Source: Meconema thalassinum (Eukaryota; Arthropoda; Insecta; Orthoptera; Tettigoniidae). Taken from it: DNA of 64,000 nucleotides. The notes beneath the pieces were generated by a model. The model worked only from the letters and a program-made list of their open reading frames with translations. It did no database searches and was not told the DNA's origin. Positions 1 to 12,400 of the stretch are shown here, one piece after another (the stretch's first letter is position 1; each line of letters starts with the position of its first letter). The DNA lies in the NCBI GenBank assembly GCA_946902985.2, contig OX336388.2, positions 1,703,109,978 to 1,703,173,977 on the forward strand, written 5' to 3'. Position numbers and translations under genes: made by a program.

Positions 1-918
1 ATAGAATGTTGTCTTACAGTTTATCACTTCCAAGTTAAATCTCGTATTCAATTATCATGCCAAAAAAATATTATTGCCTTCACAAATTCACGTTGGATCT
101 CACTATCCACAATTACATTATATTTTTTTACTTCATCAAATATCACATTTGAATACCACAATTATTCCACAAACTCCATAAATATTCAGCGCACAGCATG
201 AATCTCAAAATTATGCTAGAATGGGTTCGACAACCTCATGTCTGCTTCAAAATACATTAGCAATATTGCAACTTCCACTTGGCAACTTCCATAAAATGCC
301 TATCACAAACTTCACTTAATCACGTTGCATGATCTACAAAAATACATAACTGGCTTCAAATTATCAACGCACACAATCTCCAATAACTGTAATTAATCTG
401 ATCACATCTAGACAACTTCTTAAACAATTAGGAAAAATATATTACCTTAGTAATCGTAATCGAATTCAAGATCTGCTTTCAAATAGCATAAATTCTCTCA
501 AAATTCTCATAATTCACTTCACAGAAAAACACCAATGTGCTATAATCTCTCACATCGAAATATGCAATACTGATCTGCCTTAAAATAAATCTGACCATTA
601 ATGATTCATCTTACAAGATTCAATTACTTTAAATCCTTCTCAAAGGTATCAAATTCAATCATAAAAATTATCAAAAGCATCAGCTGTATCAGCTGTTAAC
701 TGAAAGTACTCTCAAAAGAGTATAGCAACAAAATATTGGATTGGCAAACAAGAATTACAAAATGTAACCCTGCTGACATGTATTTTTAATTTATTTAACA
801 AAATTCGACTAATATGTGACTAGTAGTTCCTTGTTTGATCCTCTTACAATCTCAAGTACACTCGGATGATAAAAATGAGTCCCTCAATGGCAAGTAAGAT
901 GAGTAACCACCACACGAT

Positions 919-1020
919 CGTATAAATACGAAAGGCCTTGCCCCTTCGTCTAACATGATAATGCCCTGAACGATGGGTAAAGATGTGTACCACCACGCAA
1001 TCGTATAAATACGAAAGGCC
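919..1020. promoter_or_regulatory. Duplicated TATAAATA module in LTR
   Basis: A block of about 32 bp starting ACCACCAC and ending TACGAAAGGCC occurs twice, at about 906-937 and 989-1020, 83 bp apart. Each holds CGTATAAATACG, a short inverted repeat around a TATA-box-like core readable on both strands. The module is present in all three LTRs (11358 and 11441; 21793 and 21876). Which strand it would drive is unclear. Confidence 0.4.
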
Positions 1021-2244
1021 CCATCTCGTCGTCTCATGAGTGAATGTACCAGATTGGAATCAACAAGTCTCTAGTTGTCACATAAAAGCGATATTCATTC
1101 ACTTGAGTGAATAACATCTTAATATCTCCAAACAATCCAATGGAAAAAAATCCCTACTGATGAATAATACACACTCGCTAGTATGCAATGAACTGACGAA
1201 GTGATTTAAATAATCCAATTGCAGATCACGAGTTCGAAATACTCGCCACAAAAAATTAACTATCCAGGAAAACTATCCTTACTGGAAAATGTCTAAAAGA
1301 CCAAACATCTTCTGCTTAATAAAGCCAACCAATGGTGAGAATCTCGTATAATGGTGCCTGCCATATCATATGGCAACGCCATATTCTAGCAATACTCGGA
1401 GCAAATAATGTTTAAGCCATGTCTCAATAATTGTAGACCTCCTACTAGAAAAATATATACATGTATGCCCAGTGTTCATGAAAATATCATATTAGAAAGT
1501 CATAACTCTTACAGTACCTTCTCATATCAGCTGTTATTATATTTCAAAGATCGTCGATTATTTTCATGTGTAATAAATTTCTCGAAAGATCGACGTGAAT
1601 ATCGTTTCACCCACGCAATAACGATCGCCTTCATATCCCAAGTGAATCAGCTGTTAGACCTCCTCTTCTTCAGGAATCGAATCCATCGCTCCGTGGTGCC
1701 ATCGCGTCTCTGTCTTCGTTTACTCCGACATGATGAACTGCATGTTATCCATAATGGATACTGTCCAAAACCTTACGTAAAAGTTCATAAAAGTTCTTCT
1801 TCTATGTTACGCCACTGTCCCATACAATGTTCGGTTTGCTTGTTAAAAGTTCAATCTCCACAGCGGTTAAGTCTCACTTGCAGAAAATAAATTTTATTTA
1901 TGAGAGTGTATAAGTTTTTGAAACACCCTGTAGCTGTGTTCGTACTCGATATTTTATGACAATTCATGAAAAAAGAATTCTATTAATGCACATGCCAATG
2001 TTCATAAGTGCATATAATTGTAACAGTTCGTTTGCTTAAAAGCGTTAATGTTGTTTGGACCCCATGGTCGCTCTACATATTCCGTTATGAAATGCATAGT
2101 CGTAATGTAATTTGAATATCTAAGTTCATAATTACAATATATTGTAACTATCTGTCTGCACAATTCTATTACTGAATACAAGTCCCAACTCAATGTTGTA
2201 ACTGAATGTTGAAATGAAGTTCAGCTTCTTTAATGTTGCCTGCG

Positions 2245-2369
2245 TATAAAAGTCGGAACTAGCCCGCTCGGATCTACTGCACTGTTCCAGAATGAACTAT
2301 GCTTAAAGCCGGCCTCGCCATGCCGCTTTGCTATACTGTTCTGCGTTATAAAATGCAGCTCGAAATAAA
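2245..2369 (+). promoter_or_regulatory. Plus-strand TATA and AATAAA pair inside LTR (antisense to gag-pol)
   Basis: TATAAAAG at 2245-2252 is followed 112 bp later by AATAAA at 2364-2369. This spacing is typical of the U3/R portion of an LTR, but on the strand opposite to gag-pol. Copies lie at 12684 and 23129. A possible nested LTR could run from about 2019 (TGTAAC) to 2754 (GTTATACA), flanked by ATAAT and ATAAC. Confidence 0.35.
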
Positions 2370-3055
2370 GTTCTCAAACTCGTATTACAATGCTGTTCTG
2401 AACCCCGGCCTTTATCCTCCGTACACGGCCCGTACAGCCTGCCGCGTAACCGGTCTTCTCGCCGTCAAACATGCGTTGCTCGCCTTGGCTCAATGACCTA
2501 CTTCCTGCTCTCTGCTTGGTTAAGTAATACTGTCGCCTTCGCTTTACGTAACAAGTGCTGTTCACCGCTCGACTTTACCGTACGCTCTGCGCATGTGTAC
2601 CACTTCAGCTCGCTGGCTGAACTCGACTGACTTCTCTAAACTGCATTGACCAGCTCCTACCTGGCGCGGTCACGTGATGCTCTCCCCCACCATCTACGGT
2701 CGTGCGTCACAAATATAATCTCGACCACCTTCATCTCGGCTATTAAGTTATACAATAACTTAAGGGATTATCTGTCTTTCTTCAAGTTATTATCATATAT
2801 AATGCTTGTTATCTCTTCTCTTCTGAGATTATTAAATACTATGTTCCATAAAGATCTTAATAAAACTGCAATATTCTTCCCATAATTCCATCTACCTGAC
2901 TGGCAGTGCCTTCTTGATCCTTGGCCTTCTACGTCATTTCCTAATATTCTCCTCTACTCGATGTGAGCGCTATCTTTACAATTTTTCCCATAAATCTCAA
3001 CTACGGCTTAATGTCAGCTGGCGTAGCCGATAGCCTCAACTAGGTATCGGGTACA

Positions 3056-3063
3056 TCTCTCCC
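3056..3063 (-). other. Polypurine tract, unit 1
   Basis: The minus strand reads GGGAGAGA immediately before the LTR start TGTACCC, within a longer purine-rich stretch reaching back to about 3085. This is the expected site of plus-strand DNA priming just upstream of a 3' LTR. The identical sequence lies beside the next LTR. Confidence 0.7.
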
Positions 3064-3155
3064 GTACATCTCCTTTTTTTATCAGGCCTGAGAAAAAAAA
3101 TACACTCTCAGGCATTCTATACACAACATATGTACACGATAGCTCTATAATCCTC

Positions 3156-6149
3156 TTATTCAGCATAATGATATTTTCTAATGCTAGCTGCGTTAAAAGT
3201 CCCCACAACTTCATTAGTATCCATTCTGACAATCTTATAGCTGTTATTTCGGTACGTTTCATCAATTCGGAATGGACCCGCGTACAGTGGCGCAAATTTA
3301 TGGTAGATCTTCAGTTGAAGATTCGATGTGACTGGCTTCCTAATCAGCACCTCGTCATTTTCTTGAAATGGCTCGTGGAACCTCCTTCCTGCGTGTCTCC
3401 TGGCTCTCTTCTCCGCCTGTCTTCTGAGTCTTTCTCCTGCTATCTCGACTCTTCTTTCTTGTGTAGGTTGAGGATCTACTGGTGCCTTCACGATTCGGTC
3501 CCATGGTCTATCAGGTTTCAATCCATGATGAAGCATGGACGGAATCTGTCCTGTGCTTTCATGTATGGTGGAATTCAAGCATTGGCTAATGATGGGTATT
3601 ACCTCCATCCATCTATGGTGTTGTCTTGACACATATAAGCGACACATTTTACTAATTTCCGGCATAATTCTTTCGGCTGGATTTCCCTCTGGATACCGCA
3701 CAGAATTAAATACATGCCTAATTCCTAAACGTTCCATCGCAGTAGAAAATTCCATACTGGTGAACTGTGATCCATGGTCACTCAACAAAATCTCAGGTCT
3801 CCCCATACTTGGAATAACTGTTTTCTCTAATCTGTTGATCACGTACTTGGATGTAGCTTTCTGGATAGGACATAGAGATACGTATTTAGAAAATACGTCT
3901 ACTGTCACCAAAACAAACTGGTTTCCTTTCGTCGAACGAGGAAAAGGACCGAAATTGTCCGTAGCGAAAAGTTCTCTCGGCTTGCTAGGTAATATTGATC
4001 TAGGAACTTCCTTCATTAATTTAGATGAATATTTGCTTCGTTGACAACTGTCACAGGTCTTTATGACGTCGGGGATCGTTTGTCCCATTTGTCTCCAAAC
4101 GAAAGTTTCTTGAGCAAGAGCCAAAGTCTTGTCTACACCTACATGAGCTGCGGTTCGGTGTATCATCCAAATAACTGGTTTGACAAGCTTGGGTGGGATC
4201 ACTACCCTGAGTTTAGTATGATCCTGATCAATATATTGGCATATAACACCTCACATAATGTGATATTTTCTAGCTTCTATCTCAGTTCTTCGAAAATCTG
4301 GATCAGCGTTGTCCATCCTGCGTGTCAAAAAACGGTAAATTCTTCGCAAAGGTGCATATCTCTTCTGAGTTTGCGCTAACATCCTCAACTTTTCTAGAGT
4401 TCCCTGGTCCTCTTGAATTAGATTTATATGGTTGACAATCACCTCCTCACAAGGGTTTCTGCTCAACACATCCGCTAACAGATTTAATTTCACAACAGTT
4501 GGGTTAAATTGTTGTAAGAACAGAGCCCATCTAGTGATGCGGTCACTTGCTAAGTCTGTCTTCATAAGGGCTTTATGATCTGTGATCACCGTTATGTCAT
4601 GTCCAAACAACACCTTCTTCCACGTCTTAAGAGCATGAACCACTGCTAATGCCTCTAACTCGGTTGCATAGTAATTCTTTTCACAATTCCTGAGCTTGCG
4701 ACTGGTGAAAGCTAAATATCTGTGTTTGTTGGTATCGTCCAACTGATATAGGATCCCACTGATGCCTATTTTGGATGCGTCTGTCTCCACAAAAAATCTT
4801 CTTGCAAAATCTGGGTATTCAAGTTTTACATTCTGGATCAACATGTTCTTAGCTGCTAAAAACGCTTGATTGCATCTGTCGTCCCATTTCCATCGATTTC
4901 CCTTTCTTAGTAAATCCTGCAGAGGTGCCATCGTTTCAGTATATTCAGGACAATGTGTTGAAAAGAACTGACACATTCCTAAAAACTGCCGTACTTCTTT
5001 AATCTTTCTTGGGGTTGGAAATTCTGAAATAGCCATGATCTTCTTTGGATTGGGCCTATAACCATCTCCATCGATTCTATGTCCAAGAAATTCGATTTCT
5101 TCATGAAAGAACTGACATTTGTTGAAATTCACCTTGAAGTTCGTCCTCTTGAGATCTTCAAAAAGCATTCGAAGGTGCCTGATATGCTCTTCCGCTGTCT
5201 CAGACGCTATAATCAGGTCATCAATATAGCTCACTACATGCTCCTTAACTGCATCTGATAAATTCTCATCTAGTGCTCGGATCATCACCGGACCACTATT
5301 TTTTACTCCAAAAGGTAACCTATTGAACACATATGTTTTATGATCAAATAAGAACCCTGTATACTGTTTGCAGTCTTCTGCTAGCTCTATATGATAATAA
5401 GAACTAGTCAGATCAATTGTAGAAAAGAAACTCTTTCCTCTGAATCTGCGCAATAATTCACGAATAACAGGTGGCCTGTCGTGTTCAGGAAGAACTCTTT
5501 CATTAAGGGCTCTAGCATCTAGGCAAATCCTCAGCTTACCATTAGGTTTCTTGACAACCGCTAAAGGATTCAAATAAGCAGTCGGCATCTTCTTGATAAT
5601 TCCATCTTTCTCCATATCGCTTATCATGGTACTGACTTCTTCCTTCCATTTATCCGGAATGGGATATAAATTCTTATGGTATGGTTTGTCATCCATCAAC
5701 TTGATGCTGTAGGTAAAATTTTCTATGAGACCTGGTTTATCATTGAATATGTCCTCATATTCTGAAATTGCTTGATCAAACTGCTCCTTGATTTCTGGAT
5801 TTATCTTACTCTTCGTGTTAGTTTTATCCTGTATAGACCTTTCAATGCTGCATACTATCTCATCCAATATATTCTCTCTAAAGAATGTCCTCTCGGATTC
5901 CTGATTTTCTATGACCCCTTCTTGAAAGTACATGCGCCTACTCTGCATATCTATGATCAGGCCACTCTCACTTAGAAAATCCACTCCTAGGATCATATCG
6001 AAATGTAGTTGACCCACAACTAGGAACATCTGTTCAAAATATCTGGTTCCAATCCCAACATCTAAAAGTACCTGACTTTTACATTTCTTACTTTTGGCTG
6101 GGATCACCCCTTGAATTTTGCTAACAACTGTTGGCAACATCGTAATTTA
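3156..6149 (-). pseudogene. pol: Gypsy pol, unit 1: protease C-half, RT, RNase H, integrase; broken by a nonsense codon
   Basis: This minus-strand pol is about 99 percent identical by eye to 13594-16578. It would encode the second half of a retropepsin (ILGVDFL motif), a Gypsy-type reverse transcriptase with YIDD, RNase H and a DD35E integrase with an HHCC finger and a GPF motif near its end. It is split by a TGA at 4251-4253 where the sister copy has a glycine codon, between RNase H and integrase. The frame re-opens from 4202 to 3156. Only about 100 bp separate its stop from the LTR, so there is no room for env. It lies in the same frame as the upstream gag-protease frame, separated by one TAA at 6147-6149. 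It acts, when intact, in reverse transcription and integration of the element. Confidence 0.93.
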
Positions 6150-8881
6150 TCCTGACAATTTTAATTCATCCAGGCAGCCTATGGATATCAAACTCACCAT
6201 AGCCCCCGTGTCCGCTAGTGTCTTTATTTCCTTTCCCATGACTTCCACACTGATAACTGGCAATTCATGTCTATTCCCTCGATGTACTACGTCTTCCTCT
6301 TCAATTAAATCCTCGTCCTTGACCTGATACGTTTCAACAATGATGATTGATTCCCAATGATTAGTATTCTGCTCTGAAATTAATTTGTCGTTGTTTTTTT
6401 TTCCTTCACCACTCGTGCTTGCTCGATTAACATCTCTAGTTATCTCTTCGGGTGGTGCACTAGGCTGTCTACTTTCTTGCCTTGATCTCCCATATTCTCG
6501 ATTGTCTTGTCTTTCATTTGGATCATTTCTTCTGCTATCCTGCCTATCGTTCTGATTAGATTGCTGACCTTGGTTCCAGTTATATCGACCTCGATATCTA
6601 TTATTGTACCTATTCCTATTCTGGTATCTGGAATTCTGATCATAGTTCCTGTATCTACTGTTTCTTGCGTCCTGATCGTATGGCCTCTCATATGGTCCTC
6701 GATATCGATCATTCCCGCGAACGTTGTGAATATTACCTCTATTCCCTTCGTTCCTTCTGTTTCCCCAGGAATCTCTTCTATCAGTCTGTACTGCGTTATC
6801 GACAACTACCGCATTCACCTCTTGCGTGTTTCGATTCTCGTTCCGTGCAGTTCTGGGTGTGATTTGAGCGCTTGTGTAATCTAATGGTCGTAAGATATCG
6901 TCATAGTGCTCAAGTGTGTTCGCTCCCGATGCTATGAGTGATCGTTGTACCTCAATTGGCAACTGTCTTGCTATAGCTTGCAAAAGCTCTTCTTCTGGCA
7001 ATGGAGGAATCAAAAACTGCAACTTAGCCAATTGCGAACTAAAGTAATTAGCATAATGCGTTGGATGTGTCGTAGAGTAACGCTTCGAATACATTTCTGC
7101 TCTTACGTTCAGCTGATCCTCTGCACTCCAAAATCTCCTTAAGAATGCTATGGCAAATTGTTCCATGTTCGCAAAATTGCTCCTGAATGCGCGAAACCAA
7201 GTTAACGCTGGCCCTTCTAAGGCGCGTTCGACTATCCTTAGTTCCCTTTCCTTGGCTACTCTATGTTCCGCCACGTAATCGCGAATATCCCTCAGAAATT
7301 CGACTGGTGTGATTCCTGTGTTTCCTGAAAACTTCCTTGGTTTGTCGTCCAAATTTCTGATGATGGTCACTGGACCTGAGTATCGTTCACTCGTACCAAA
7401 CGTACTCCTATTCGAATTCGGATTATCTTGAGGGGTTGAACTAGCCCTTTCGAATGTTACATTCTGTTGCGTTTGACGGTCTTCTCCCACGCTAACCTCT
7501 TGACTGTTCATACTGCGGTCTATCGGTGTCTTATTTATCGATACCTCCCCCGTTGTAACATTTTGACTTGTGAAACTATTTATTATAGATTCTAGTTTAG
7601 TCATTCTATCTTCTGTTCTTTTTTCTACGGTCTTGACCTGAGTTTCCAAATTATCTAACGACGTAACATTCTGCGTTCTGTTACTCTCTTCTAAATCGTT
7701 CTTTAATTTGTCTATCTTGTCTTCGCATGTAGTCTTTACTGACGCGACTTGTTCCTTTAACTGATCAACATCTGTCCTAAACTGAGTTGAATCTATCTTC
7801 ATCGCTTCCTTATTCTCAGTAAATCTCACTTCCAAGTTCGCCGTACCTGCGATTAATTTCTCATCCAACCCTGCACGTTTTTCTTTTGCTTCGGCATCGA
7901 CCTCACTATACCGTTCTTCCACTATTGCACCGACTCTATTTTTAAATAAAGCTAAGTTTTCATTAACTTTCTGCTCTATATCATCATCAATTTTCCTAAT
8001 GTCTATCTGCAATTGGTTTTCTAAGGATTTTAAGTTAGAATTAACCTCTCCTAAGACTTCCTCTTTAACGGTCCCAATTACTGACTTTAAACCTTTGATT
8101 TCATTACCTAGATTCATTTCTAGACCTTTGATTTTAGTTTCGAAAGATACTTCAGTAGACCACTCTTGTATTTTGCCTACATCTGCCACTAAACCATCAA
8201 TGTCGAATCTCAACTTCGATACATCTGATTTAATGTCTTTCTGAATAGACATAACATCTGTTCTTAAATTAAGAATATTTTCTTCTTCTCTAATTTCTAA
8301 ATCAATAATATTTTTTCTTAACATTTGCACATTTACCTCTCCTTTAATTTCTACTGCTTTTATATCTAATTGTAAAGCCTTAAATATTTCATCATTCTTT
8401 AACGTTAATCTATTCTCCAAACTAGTTAAATTGTTTTTCAACTCTGTGTTATTTTCTTCATTACGAGCTTGTAATCTAGTTTCTAATAATTTAAAACTAT
8501 CCTTCAAATTACCTTCATTACTGGTTTGTAATCTAGTCTCTAATGACTTCAATTCATCCCTACTACTGGACTGTAATCTTTCTTCCAATAATCTCAAATT
8601 ATTCTCGTTACTAGTCTGCAATGACATCAACTCATCTTTACTATTTGACTGTAACCTAGTCTCTAATGACTTTAAATTATCTTTCAGATTGTCTTCATTA
8701 CTAGCCTGTAAAGCTTCCACATTTCTTTACATCTAGCTTCTAACCTAGCTTCTGACTCATTTGTCTGCTCTTTAACTTCCGTTTCCATTTTAGAAATAGT
8801 TACTGCAATACTAGACATGCCATTCTGTAACTCTCCTAACACCCTAGCTAAATCTTCCGGTAACATAATTATATCTTTCAA
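6147..8881 (-). pseudogene. gag: Gypsy gag plus protease N-half, unit 1; one frameshift near its start
   Basis: This minus-strand gag starts at 8881 and shifts frame near 8722, where a run of T is one base shorter than in unit 2. The long frame then continues to a TAA at 6147-6149. Order of parts: about 430 residues of heptad-rich coiled coil with repeated LETRLQ-type blocks, a retrotransposon capsid-like domain, an Arg/Asn/Tyr-rich basic tail without a CCHC knuckle, a PSAP motif at 6453-6464, then the first half of a retropepsin with the active-site DTGA. In this unit gag reads straight into protease with no frameshift. The TAA falls between the two halves of the protease. Gag would assemble the virus-like particle and bind the RNA. 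Confidence 0.9.
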
Positions 8882-9391
8882 TGAACGTTTTATTCAGAGA
8901 CGTTAGATAACAACACATCACAATGTATCAATTCCTGCATTCACTTGGGTATAAGAAAAATGACTTATAACTAAACATGATATAACACTAATATGATTAA
9001 CATGATAACTGGAATGGGCATACAAGTATATTGTCTGACTAAGTTTAATAAATTTTATAACACCATTAAATGAAATTGAGATCAATCTCTCCGTAATCTA
9101 AATCTGATGTGATTCCATAGAATAAACAAAATCGAAGCCCCACAGATGGGTAAAGCCAATTCTCCCTCTCTCTCTCTCTGTACCCGTTCGTCCTGGGGAT
9201 GCGATGACCCATCTCCTATTACATCGCATTCCTGGATTTCCAGGACAGAGCGGAGTTAAATGAACACCTAGTCAAATAAGGAATGTGTCGTAAATTCAGT
9301 TGAAATATCTCAAAAGCAGAGGGTAACACAAGATAAAGTATCTCCAGGGTCGTTACGGGTTTAAATTTAATTTTAAAAATTCAAATACAAA
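8882..9391 (-). other. 5' leader between primer site and gag, unit 1
   Basis: About 510 bp of non-coding leader on the gag strand. It includes a TC run at 9166-9180 and two hairpins: arms at 9199-9206 and 9222-9229 (8-bp stem), and 9230-9235 with 9240-9245 (6-bp stem, 4-base loop). A role in packaging or dimerisation is possible but inferred only from position. Confidence 0.5.
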
Positions 9392-9400
9392 TGGGCGCCA
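9392..9400 (-). other. Primer binding site, unit 1 (tRNA-Lys type)
   Basis: The plus strand reads TGGGCGCCA, which equals the 3' end of an insect tRNA-Lys including CCA; on the element's strand it is TGGCGCCCA. It lies 5 bases inside the inferred LTR edge at 9406. The repeated site at 19824-19832 is identical. Gypsy itself is known to prime from tRNA-Lys. Confidence 0.7.
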
Positions 9401-9405
9401 TCAAC

Positions 9406-12400
9406 TGAATCCCTAGAAAACCACATCCTTCCTGGTTAAGCCTTAATTAAGACAAGGAAAGAAAATAGGAAAATCACATCATCATCAGATCACAACTAAG
9501 ATAAAAACAAATTTATTCAACTTTGATAGTCGGACAGACATATTAAACACTCATCCTACCTAAGAGCATGGTCGAATGCCAACGTTAAATTGTCATTGTC
9601 CAGAAAAGCGAACCATCTCCATTCTACTCAAAGTGTATTTAATCCACATAAAATAGGAAAAATTTCTAAAGTTCTCTTGGGTTCTCAGGATCACCGTAGC
9701 ACTATGTCTTTGCGTCACTGACATTCGTGATAACTGAGACCTAATTTCTCTTTAAATTAACATCATAAATGTGGATGTAAAAAATATTATTAATCTGTCT
9801 AAACACACATATTATAAACACATATTTTAAATATCACATAATTTATGGCTTGCATGGCATTATTCAAATGCTGAATATGTTAGTAAAATGCTCCTAAACA
9901 TCGAATAACTAATTTACACTATTTACACTGTCATTAATCATTGCTGGTTTGTGAATCACAGAAAATCCACTATTCATTGGTTATAATTATCATCATCATC
10001 AAAATTAATTGTTTAATTCATCAACACAAGTTGCAATTCTTCAAAACATTTCTCAAATAAATTTATTTAAATTCATTTAAATTTATTAATCATCAGCTTC
10101 TTTAATTAATTATCACCTTCTAATTCAGTTATTCATAATCTATTCAATCATTTATTAATTTATTTAAATCAGCTTATTTATTCAATCTTTAATTCATCCA
10201 TTTATTTAATTCATTGATCTATTCCAAAATTTAATTTATCAACTTATTTAAATTTTATTCATCTGGTTATTTAGATTTTTATTATTTCATCTAGTCATTC
10301 TGATTTTTATTTCATTAGGTCAGATCATTAATATGCTTAATTTTCAGATTATTATTTCATTAATTATTATTATCAGAAAATCTTGTATTATCAACATTAT
10401 TTATTTGTTTAATTTCCTAACAAATTGTTTAATATGGTTTATTGAACGTTGTCTTACAGTTTATCACTTCCAAGTTAAATCTCGTATTCAATTATCATGC
10501 CAAAAAATATTATTGCCTTCACAAATTCACGTTGGATCTCACTATCCACAATTACATTATATTTTTTTACTTCATCAAATATCACATTTGAATACCACAA
10601 TTATTCCACAAACTCCATAAATATTCAGCGCACAGCATGAATCTCAAAATTATGCTAGACTGGGTTCGACAACCTCATGTCTGCTTCAAAATACATTAGC
10701 AATATTGCAACTTCCACTTGGCAACTTCCATAAAATGCCTATCACAAACTTCACTTAATCACGTTGCATGATCTACAAAAATACATAACTGGCTTCAAAT
10801 TATCAACGCACACAATCTCCAATAACTGTAATTAATCTGATCACATCTAGACAACTTCTTAAACAATTAGGAAAAATATATTACCTTAGTAATCGTAATC
10901 GAATTCAAGATCTGCTTTCAAATAGCATAAATTCTCTCAAAATTCTCATAATTCACTTCACAGAAAAACACCAATGTGCTATAATCTCTCACATCGAAAT
11001 ATGCAATACTGATCTGCCTTAAAATAAATCTGACCATTAATGATTCATCTTACAAGATTCAACTACTTTAAATCCTTCTCAAAGGTATCAAATTCAATCA
11101 TAAAAATTATCAAAAGCATCAGCTGTATCAGCTGTTAACTGAAAGTACTCTCAAAAGAGTATAGCAACAAATTATTGGATTGGCAAACAAGAATTACAAA
11201 ATGTAACCCTGCTGACATGTATTTTTAATTTATTTAACAAAATTCGACTAATATGTGACTAGTAGTTCCTTGTTTGATCCTCTTACAATCTCAAGTACAC
11301 TCGGATGATAAAAATGAGTCCCTCAATGGCAAGTAAGATGAGTAACCACCACACGATCGTATAAATACGAAAGGCCTTGCCCCATCGTCTAACATGATAA
11401 TGCCCTGAACGATGGGTAAAGATGTGTACCACCACGCAATCGTATAAATACGAAAGGCCCCATCTCGTCGTCTCATGAGTGAATGTACCAGATTGGAATC
11501 AACAAGTCTCTAGTTGTCACATAAAAGCGATATTCATTCACTTGAGTGAATAACATCTTAATATCTCCAAACAATCCAATGGAAAAAAATCCCTACTGAT
11601 GAATAATACACACTCGCTAGTATGCAATGAACTGACGAAGTGATTTAAATAATCCAATTGCAGATCACGAGTTCGAAATACTCGCCACAAAAAATTAACT
11701 ATCCAGGAAAACTATCCTTACTGGAAAATGTCTAAAAGACCAAACATCTTCTGCTTAATAAAGCCAACCAATGGTGAGAATCTCGTATAATGGTGCCTGC
11801 CATATCATATGGCAACGCCATATTCTAGCAATACTCGGAGCAAATAATGTTTAAGCCATGTCTCAATAATTGTAGACCTCCTACTAGAAAAATATATACA
11901 TGTATGCCCAGTGTTCATGAAAATATCATATTAGAAAGTCATAACTCTTACAGTACCTTCTCATATCAGCTGTTATTATATTTCAAAGATCGTCGATTAT
12001 TTTCATGTGTAATAAATTTCTCGAAAGATCGACGTGAATATCGTTTCACCCACGCAATAACGATCGCCTTCATATCCCAAGTGAATCAGCTGTTAGACCT
12101 CCTCTTCTTCAGGAATCGAATCCATCGCTCCGTGGTGCCATCGCGTCTCTGTCTTCGTTTACTCCGACATGATGAACTGCATGTTATCCATAATGGATAC
12201 TGTCCAAAACCTTACGTAAAAGTTCATAAAAGTTCTTCTTCTATGTTACGCCACTGTCCCATACAATGTTCGGTTTGCTTGTTAAAAGTTCAATCTCCAC
12301 AGCGGTTAAGTCTCACTTGCAGAAAATAAATTTTATTTATGAGAGTGTATAAGTTTTTGAAACACCCTGTAGCTGTGTTCGTACTCGATATTTTATGACA

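Larger units (their letters stand above)
1..3055 (-). mobile_element. Ty3/Gypsy long LTR, copy 1 (3' LTR of unit 1, cut by window start)
   Basis: This is the left-most LTR of the tandem array. It is nearly identical to 10441-13494 and to about 20876-23939. Its right edge ends in GGGTACA at 3055, so the minus-strand LTR begins TGTACCC. The edge is fixed because LTR copy 3 shares sequence exactly up to this point and then runs into unrelated flank. About 1.0 kb of the LTR lies outside the window. It contains paired TATAAATA modules near 919-930 and 1002-1013, and a plus-strand TATAAAAG/AATAAA pair near 2245-2369. Plus-strand open frames inside it look fortuitous. Confidence 0.85.

Noticed and set aside
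1408..1890. 160-codon plus-strand frame in the LTR, conserved at 11847-12329
   Set aside because: The conservation only reflects recent duplication; copy 3 has a shift near its end, composition is not protein-like and I recognise no family.
3014..3295. Possible env or accessory frame downstream of integrase
   Set aside because: It overlaps pol in another frame, and only about 100 bp separate the pol stop from the LTR. No transmembrane or signal segment of an envelope is seen.
3168..4379. Several plus-strand frames of 112-169 codons opposite pol
   Set aside because: Shadows of the well-supported minus-strand integrase; the same holds for frames at 13606-14817 and opposite gag.
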